This document shows positions 58,865-64,000 of a stretch of 64,000 nt of DNA, piece by piece; positions within the stretch are counted from its first letter, which is position 1; every line of letters starts with the position of its first letter. The position numbers and the translations under genes were made by a program. The DNA lies in the NCBI GenBank assembly GCA_913777945.1, contig CAJYTY010000032.1, forward strand, positions 1 to 64,000, given 5' to 3'. Below the pieces are notes generated by a model. It did not search any database and was not told where the DNA came from. It was given only the letters and a program-made list of their open reading frames with translations. This stretch comes from an uncultured Acinetobacter sp. GTDB lineage: Bacteria; Pseudomonadota; Gammaproteobacteria; Pseudomonadales; Moraxellaceae.

Positions 58865-58993
58865 TTATTGATCTTGCTTACGCTGCTGTTTCCGAATGGC
58901 TAAAAATGCATAGACCATTGGTACATAAAAGAAAATAAAGGCAAAGATTAAAACACCTAGTCCTAACATGTAGTTATGGCTAATATTCAACAT
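58865..58993 (-). CDS. 42-residue membrane protein in the nrdAB operon
   Basis: A very small gene, MLNISHNYMLGLGVLIFAF to a basic tail RKQQRKQDQ. One hydrophobic helix (about 9-33) then Arg/Lys, so the C-terminus should be in the cytoplasm. AGAGG lies nine bases before the ATG. It ends 24 bases before the next gene and starts 71 bases after nrdA. The intact frame, ribosome site and spacing support a real gene. Function unknown. Confidence 0.68.
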   Translation of the reverse strand: MLNISHNYMLGLGVLIFAFIFFYVPMVYAFLAIRKQQRKQDQ

Positions 58994-59064
58994 AATCTTT
59001 GCCTCTTTCCTTTAAATCTTAAATAAACCCTACTTTATTTAAGAAGGGTTTCTCCAAGATCTAA

Positions 59065-61899
59065 TTACTGACAAGCTTCACAATCTGGATTGTCGATTGA
59101 ACAAGCCATTGGTACTGGAGCTGCTGTTGTGAAACCATCTTCTTCAACTTGAACTTCAGGTTTTTTCTCTTCAACTGCTTGAGCCGCAACGATAGGTGCT
59201 TCAATTGTCGCTGGTTTTACTGCATTCAGTGCACCAGTATTAATTGTTGATTTCTCAGCAGATGTTGCACCTAAAGCTCGGAGGTAATACGTAGTTTTAA
59301 GACCACGTAACCATGCCATCTTATAGGTGATGTCAAGTTTCTTACCATTCGCGCCAGCGATGTAAAGGTTCAATGACTGTGCTTGATCGATCCACTTTTG
59401 ACGACGAGATGCAGCATCTACGATCCAACGTGTATCCACTTCAAACGCAGTTGCGAAGATTGCTTTTAATTCTTCAGGAATACGCGCAATCTTTTGTACT
59501 GAGCCTTCGAAGTGTTTCAGGTCATTCACCATCACAGTATCCCACAGACCACGTTCTTTTAATGCACGAACAAGGTAAGGGTTGATTACAGTGAATTCAC
59601 CAGAAAGGTTAGATTTCACATACAAGTTCTGGAATGTTGGCTCAATTGACTGAGATACACCACAAATGTTTGAAATGGTTGCTGTAGGTGCAATTGCCAT
59701 CACATTCGAGTTACGCATACCGTCTTTTTGAACTTTAGTACGTAAGCTATCCCAATCTAAACGTTGAGTACGATCAACTTCGAACATACGCTCTGGACGT
59801 GATTTCGCAACAATTTCTAAAGAGTCAATTGGCAAGATCCCTTGATCCCACAATGAGCCTTTAAATGTTGAATAAGCACCACGTTCGATCGCCAAGTTAC
59901 TCGACGTTTCGATTGCGTAATAGCTGATTACTTCCATTGATTCATCAGCAAAATCGACTGCTGCATCTGAACCATAAGCAATGCCCATTTCATAAAGTGC
60001 ATCTTGGAAGCCCATGATACCCATACCCACAGGGCGGTGTTTCATGTTCGAATTTTTCGCTTGTGGTACTGCGTAGTAGTTAATGTCGATGACGTTATCA
60101 AGCATACGTACTGCAGTTTTAATGGTACGAGCAAGCTTCTCACGATCTAACACACCACCTTGAACGTGCTGTACAAGGTTAATCGAACCTAAGTTACAGA
60201 CTGCGATTTCATCTTGGTTTGTATTTAAAGTGATTTCTGTACACAAGTTAGATGAGTGAACTACGCCCACGTGTTGTTGTGGTGAACGTAAGTTACATAC
60301 GTCTTTGAATGTGATCCACGGGTGACCTGTTTCGAACAACATCGAAAGCATTTTGCGCCATAAGTCTTTCGCACGTACTTTCTTGTGGAGCATGTTTTCT
60401 TGCTTTGCTACAGCTTCGTAGTGTGCATAACGCTCAGCAAATTCAGCACCCGTTAAATCATGCAAGTCTGGTGTTTCAGAAGGCGTAAATAGTGTCCATT
60501 CAGCATCTTCAAATACACGTTGCATGAACAAGTCAGGAACCCAGTTCGCTGTATTCATGTCGTGAGTACGACGACGGTCATCACCTGTGTTTTTACGTAG
60601 CTCTAGGAATTCTTCAACATCCAAGTGCCAAGTTTCTAAGTAAGCACAGACTGCGCCTTTACGCTTACCACCTTGGTTTACTGCAACAGCCGTATCGTTT
60701 GCAACTTTCAGGAATGGAACAACACCTTGTGATTTACCATTTGTGCCTTTGATATACGAGTTCAAAGCACGCACAGGTGTCCAGTCATTACCTAAACCAC
60801 CCGCCCATTTTGAGAGCATAGCGTTGTCACGCATTGCACCATAAATGTCATATAGGTCATCACCAATTGTTGTTAAATAACAGCTTGATAATTGTGGACG
60901 TAATGTACCAGAGTTAAACAGGGTTGGCGTAGAAGCCATGTAGTCGAAGCTAGACAATAAGTTATAGAACTCAATTGCACGTTCTTCTTTATTTTCTTCA
61001 TTTAATGATAGACCCATCGATACGCGCATAAAGAATAATTGCGGTAATTCGAAACGTACGCCATTAGAGTGAATGAAATAACGGTCAAATAAAGTTTGTA
61101 GACCTAAATAAGTAAACTGGTTTGAACGTTCTGGTTGGATCGCTGCTGCCAATTTTGCAAGGTCAAAATCAAGAAGATCAGCAGAAAGAAGATCAAGCTC
61201 GATCCCTTTCTTCAAGAAAGTTTCTAAAGCATCATTTTCTAATGTGTCTGTAGATAGACCTAAGAACTCTAAACCTGTGCTCACTAGCTCATTACGTAAT
61301 AAGCGTGCAGTCACATACGTGTAGTTTGGCTCTTGCTCGATACGAGTACGTGTTGCCATCATCATGGTCGTTGCGATGTCGCTTTCTTTTACGCCGTTGT
61401 ATAAGTTTTTAACGGTTTCATCGACGATCGCTTGTACATCAATCCCTTCCAAACCTTCACTTGCTGTTTCGATTGTCGTTGTGAGTGCACCGAGGTCTAA
61501 TGGTTGGAGCTGTCCATTAGCATCAGTGATTTGAAGGGTAGGATGGTGGTTCGCGCCTGCTTGCTGACGAGCAGTGGCACGTTGTTCACGATAAATAACG
61601 TAGGCACGTGCAACTTTTTGCTCGCCTGTACGCATAAGTGCTAATTCAACTTGGTCTTGAATTTCTTCGATATGAATCGTACCGCCAGAAGGTAAACGAC
61701 GATTAAAAGTATTGAGTACCATCTCTGTTAATTGAGTGATACGGTCATGGATGCGACTAGAGTCAGCACCTTGTTGACCTTCAACAGCTAAAAAGGCTTT
61801 CCCGATCGCAACAGAAATCTTCTCGGCATTAAAAGACGCGATTTCACCAGTGCGCTTAATTACCTGAATTTGACCAGGAGTAGAAGTGATGATGCTCAT
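59065..61899 (-). CDS. nrdA: class Ia ribonucleotide reductase, large subunit
   Basis: 944 residues, longer than E. coli NrdA (about 760). An N-terminal ATP-cone (about 10-105: VIKRTGEIASFNAEKISVAI) senses dATP/ATP. A second ATP-cone-like segment around 130-230 explains part of the extra length. The active site includes SSNLCTEI and NLGSINLVQH; the C-terminal CEACQ is the redox cysteine pair that takes electrons from thioredoxin or glutaredoxin. Regulatory sites upstream: paired NrdR-like boxes, a promoter, and a DnaA box. Confidence 0.95.
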   Translation of the reverse strand: MSIITSTPGQIQVIKRTGEIASFNAEKISVAIGKAFLAVEGQQGADSSRIHDRITQLTEMVLNTFNRRLPSGGTIHIEEIQDQVELALMRTGEQKVARAYVIYREQRATARQQAGANHHPTLQITDANGQLQPLDLGALTTTIETASEGLEGIDVQAIVDETVKNLYNGVKESDIATTMMMATRTRIEQEPNYTYVTARLLRNELVSTGLEFLGLSTDTLENDALETFLKKGIELDLLSADLLDFDLAKLAAAIQPERSNQFTYLGLQTLFDRYFIHSNGVRFELPQLFFMRVSMGLSLNEENKEERAIEFYNLLSSFDYMASTPTLFNSGTLRPQLSSCYLTTIGDDLYDIYGAMRDNAMLSKWAGGLGNDWTPVRALNSYIKGTNGKSQGVVPFLKVANDTAVAVNQGGKRKGAVCAYLETWHLDVEEFLELRKNTGDDRRRTHDMNTANWVPDLFMQRVFEDAEWTLFTPSETPDLHDLTGAEFAERYAHYEAVAKQENMLHKKVRAKDLWRKMLSMLFETGHPWITFKDVCNLRSPQQHVGVVHSSNLCTEITLNTNQDEIAVCNLGSINLVQHVQGGVLDREKLARTIKTAVRMLDNVIDINYYAVPQAKNSNMKHRPVGMGIMGFQDALYEMGIAYGSDAAVDFADESMEVISYYAIETSSNLAIERGAYSTFKGSLWDQGILPIDSLEIVAKSRPERMFEVDRTQRLDWDSLRTKVQKDGMRNSNVMAIAPTATISNICGVSQSIEPTFQNLYVKSNLSGEFTVINPYLVRALKERGLWDTVMVNDLKHFEGSVQKIARIPEELKAIFATAFEVDTRWIVDAASRRQKWIDQAQSLNLYIAGANGKKLDITYKMAWLRGLKTTYYLRALGATSAEKSTINTGALNAVKPATIEAPIVAAQAVEEKKPEVQVEEDGFTTAAPVPMACSIDNPDCEACQ

Positions 61900-61985
61900 G
61901 TCAGCATAGCTCCATTATCATCTATTTTTATGTTCATAGACCGTTTGAATCGAGCAAAATGTATGCCACGATGTTTGAGGGATAA

Positions 61986-62050
61986 ACACAATACTTAGTG
62001 GTTAAAGTTTATTTTCAACACAAGATACGGGATTTTTTACAGCAGATCAA
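61986..62050 (-). promoter_or_regulatory. nrdA promoter with two NrdR-like boxes
   Basis: Boxes ACACAATACTTAGTGG (61986-62001) and ACACAAGATACGGGAT (62018-62033) start 32 bases apart, about three helical turns, as NrdR pairs do. They match the NrdR consensus acaCwAtATaTwGtgt at about 13 and 11 of 16 positions. On the minus strand a -35 TTGATC (62050-62045) and -10 TATCTT (62027-62022), spaced by 17 bases, place the start near 62014; the upstream box covers the -10. Confidence 0.65.
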
Positions 62051-62147
62051 TCCTTGACATTTTGGTAAATTTTTTTTCATGTCTTAACTGCTGAATTCAC
62101 AGGCACATAGCATAACAAAGCCATTAAAAAAGGCTTATAGATAACTC

Positions 62148-62156
62148 TGTGGATAA
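62148..62156 (-). promoter_or_regulatory. consensus DnaA box
   Basis: TGTGGATAA on the + strand, the exact complement of TTATCCACA, about 100 bases upstream of the nrdA promoter. DnaA regulates nrdAB in E. coli, so the place is meaningful. Confidence 0.6.
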
Positions 62157-62349
62157 GTCAAAAAACAAACACTTAAATTATTTTGGGTGAAGAAAGAAAC
62201 AAATTGTTTAACATTGGCACAAAATCTATACTAAAAATTCATCCTGTCGGAAAAAGCAGATGAAATTAAAAAATATATTAAAATTCATAATTTTAATAAA
62301 AATATAACAAAAGTGCTTAGCCGTGTATCAGTTTGGTGAACGCCTACTT

Positions 62350-62364
62350 GTTTACAATGTAAAC
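62350..62364. promoter_or_regulatory. palindrome upstream of bfmR
   Basis: GTTTAC-AAT-GTAAAC, a perfect 15-base dyad, 80 bases before the bfmR start. It is a candidate site for BfmR itself or another regulator. The 545-base gap (61900-62444) otherwise contains the nrdA control region and AT-rich sequence. Confidence 0.5.
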
Positions 62365-62444
62365 GTGTGTATATTGCAAAACATAAACCAATGTATCTGT
62401 CAGATTTTTATAGATAGATTCACTCTAATTGTAGGGGCATACAA

Positions 62445-63161
62445 ATGAGCCAAGAAGAAAAGTTACCAAAGATTTTGATCGTTGAAGATGACGAACGCTT
62501 AGCACGCTTAACACAAGAGTATTTGATTCGTAACGGTTTAGAAGTTGGGGTCGAAACAGATGGTAATCGTGCGATTCGCCGTATTATCAGTGAGCAGCCA
62601 GATTTAGTTGTATTGGATGTGATGTTACCGGGTGCAGATGGTCTAACCGTTTGTCGAGAAGTTCGTCCACATTATCATCAGCCTATTTTGATGTTAACTG
62701 CACGTACTGAAGATATGGATCAGGTACTTGGTTTAGAAATGGGTGCAGATGACTATGTTGCTAAACCAGTTCAACCACGTGTTTTATTAGCTCGTATTCG
62801 TGCTTTATTACGTCGTACTGATAAAACAGTTGAAGACGAAGTTGCTCAACGTATCGAGTTTGATGATCTTGTGATTGATAACGGTGGTCGTTCAGTGACT
62901 TTAAATGGTGAATTGGTTGATTTTACGAGCGCTGAATATGACTTATTGTGGTTGTTAGCTTCGAACGCAGGGCGCATCTTATCTCGTGAAGATATTTTTG
63001 AGCGTCTCCGTGGTATTGAATACGATGGTCAAGATCGTTCGATCGATGTGCGTATTTCACGTATTCGTCCAAAAATTGGTGATGATCCAGAAAATCCAAA
63101 ACGTATCAAAACTGTGCGTAGCAAAGGTTATTTATTCGTTAAAGAAACTAACGGGATATAA
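62445..63161 (+). CDS. bfmR: response regulator BfmR (OmpR family)
   Basis: 238 residues. The receiver domain (about 8-122) has the acidic pocket VEDDE and the phosphoacceptor Asp58 in VVLDVMLPG, the Thr in LMLTART and Lys in YVAKPVQP. The winged-helix domain (about 140-235) ends SRIRPKIGDDPENPKRIKTV and SKGYLFV. BfmR controls biofilm, capsule and envelope stress in Acinetobacter. bfmS follows after 40 bases. The identity as BfmR rests on overall sequence recall and the adjacent sensor. Confidence 0.92.
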   Translation: MSQEEKLPKILIVEDDERLARLTQEYLIRNGLEVGVETDGNRAIRRIISEQPDLVVLDVMLPGADGLTVCREVRPHYHQPILMLTARTEDMDQVLGLEMGADDYVAKPVQPRVLLARIRALLRRTDKTVEDEVAQRIEFDDLVIDNGGRSVTLNGELVDFTSAEYDLLWLLASNAGRILSREDIFERLRGIEYDGQDRSIDVRISRIRPKIGDDPENPKRIKTVRSKGYLFVKETNGI

Positions 63162-63201
63162 TTTGCGTCTTGCTTTAAATTAGCTTGGATTTATTTCCCT
63201 T

Positions 63202-64000
63202 ATGGTAAGTCGAGTACTAAAAAACAGCATTTTCTTGCGAATTTATGCTGGATTAGTGGTTTTAGTTGTTGTTGTTGCCGCATTCTGTTATTTGCTGGTA
63301 CAGGTCATCAACTATCAACGCGCGCAAGAATATCGTGAATCTCTGACGGATGGTATTTCGTATGTCATCAGTGAGGGGGTATCTCGACAGCCTCAAAAAC
63401 AACAAAAGTTAGATTGGATTTCTGATGCCTCCGATTTACTAGAACTTCCAATCTACTATGTTGATGCAGCACGTGTAGAGCTTTCTCGTACTGAGAAAAA
63501 GCGGATTGCTGAGCAGAAATCAGTAGTTCGTTATGATGCCAATAATGGTGTGGGTTATATCATTATTGGCCTGAAAGATGATGCGAAACATTATCTTTAT
63601 ATCAAAGTGGATAAGCTCGGCGAGCGCCAAATGAAGGCATTGCCAATTTTTGTACTGGATTATTTGATTTTTTATCCGGGCCAAGAGCGTGAATATTTAG
63701 AAAGAATTAAAAAGCATTTTTACTATCCGATTACGATTGCCAATATAAAAGATATTAATCTAGATTCAGAGCAAATCGGTCGTTTACGTCAAGACCAAAG
63801 TATTCTGTTATATAAGGATAGTGCAACTGTACGTGGTACAACGATTTCAATTGTTTCTCCGATGCCAAATCATCCTGCACAAGTCCTTATCTTAGGCCCA
63901 GTTCCAATGTTTAATTGGATGCCTTTTCAGCTTTCAGCAGGTATTACCTTATTTAGCTTATTCTTATTAAGTCTAGGTGTTTACGGTTTAATTTTACCGC
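63202..64000 (+). CDS. bfmS: sensor histidine kinase BfmS, N-terminal part (cut by window end)
   Basis: The frame begins at ATG 63202 (MVSRVLKNSIFLRIYAG) and stays open to the window end, 266 codons. Residues 11-33 are the first transmembrane helix (IFLRIYAGLVVLVVVVAAFCY); a periplasmic sensor domain follows, and a second helix begins near 244 (LSAGITLFSLFLLSLGVYGL). The HAMP, dimerisation and kinase domains lie beyond the window. It should phosphorylate or dephosphorylate BfmR. Confidence 0.9.
   Translation, partial: MVSRVLKNSIFLRIYAGLVVLVVVVAAFCYLLVQVINYQRAQEYRESLTDGISYVISEGVSRQPQKQQKLDWISDASDLLELPIYYVDAARVELSRTEKKRIAEQKSVVRYDANNGVGYIIIGLKDDAKHYLYIKVDKLGERQMKALPIFVLDYLIFYPGQEREYLERIKKHFYYPITIANIKDINLDSEQIGRLRQDQSILLYKDSATVRGTTISIVSPMPNHPAQVLILGPVPMFNWMPFQLSAGITLFSLFLLSLGVYGLILP

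Overview
The window looks like a chromosomal segment of an Acinetobacter species (Gammaproteobacteria, Moraxellaceae). The evidence is AT-rich coding sequence, the six-gene fil cluster, an adjacent pair of BCCT choline transporters with betIBA, a murA-hisG overlap, a short-form HisG, a membrane-anchored malate:quinone oxidoreductase, and a response regulator/sensor pair matching BfmR/BfmS. I cannot fix the species without a search. No phage, insertion sequence or CRISPR array is visible.

Layout. 0-10 kb: the 3' end of a 5S rRNA, then housekeeping genes (rpoN, hpf, ibaG, murA-hisG, a DUF4272 gene, hisD, hisC, and pabB on the other strand). 10-18.5 kb: filABCDEF, which encodes exported proteins only: a subunit-like protein, a C39-type peptidase, two outer-membrane barrels, a Ser/Ala-repeat protein and a lipoprotein. 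18.5-26.5 kb: two Nudix hydrolases, a gamma-carbonic-anhydrase-like protein, tsaB, uppP, rsmJ, a membrane C13 peptidase, S-formylglutathione hydrolase, a DUF2218 protein and rpe. 26.5-30.2 kb: copper resistance (a Cys/His/Met-rich small protein, copA, copB). 30.2-35.1 kb: two unknown proteins, a guanidine-II riboswitch with a guanidinium exporter, ogt, argJ and nadA. 35.2-35.6 kb: tRNA-Pro, tRNA-Arg, tRNA-His, tRNA-Pro. 35.7-43 kb: a NERD-domain protein, a GMC oxidoreductase, the nrtR/nadV/prs NAD-salvage group and a zinc dehydrogenase. 43-52 kb: a TorF-type porin and the glycine-betaine region betA-betB-betI / betT1-betT2, with a perfect 40-bp palindrome between the divergent halves. 52-57 kb: an esterase, a small membrane protein, an MFS exporter and mqo. 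57-64 kb: nrdA, a 42-residue membrane protein, an unknown membrane protein and nrdB, then bfmR and the start of bfmS, which runs off the window.

Main interpretive point. The fil cluster combines an exported, codon-optimised subunit, a C39-like cysteine peptidase and an outer-membrane barrel with a low-complexity N-terminal linker. This combination resembles the logic of the Pseudomonas Fap functional-amyloid system (FapC/FapD/FapF), although the gene names suggest a pilus. This is inference, but it can be tested.

Several regulatory elements can be read directly: a mini-ykkC/guanidine-II riboswitch, paired NrdR-like boxes 32 bp apart over a candidate nrdA promoter, a consensus DnaA box in the same region, a cluster of three DnaA-box-like sites after rpe, the betI/betT palindrome, a palindromic tRNA promoter, and an intergenic stem-loop repeat whose two copies differ by compensatory changes.
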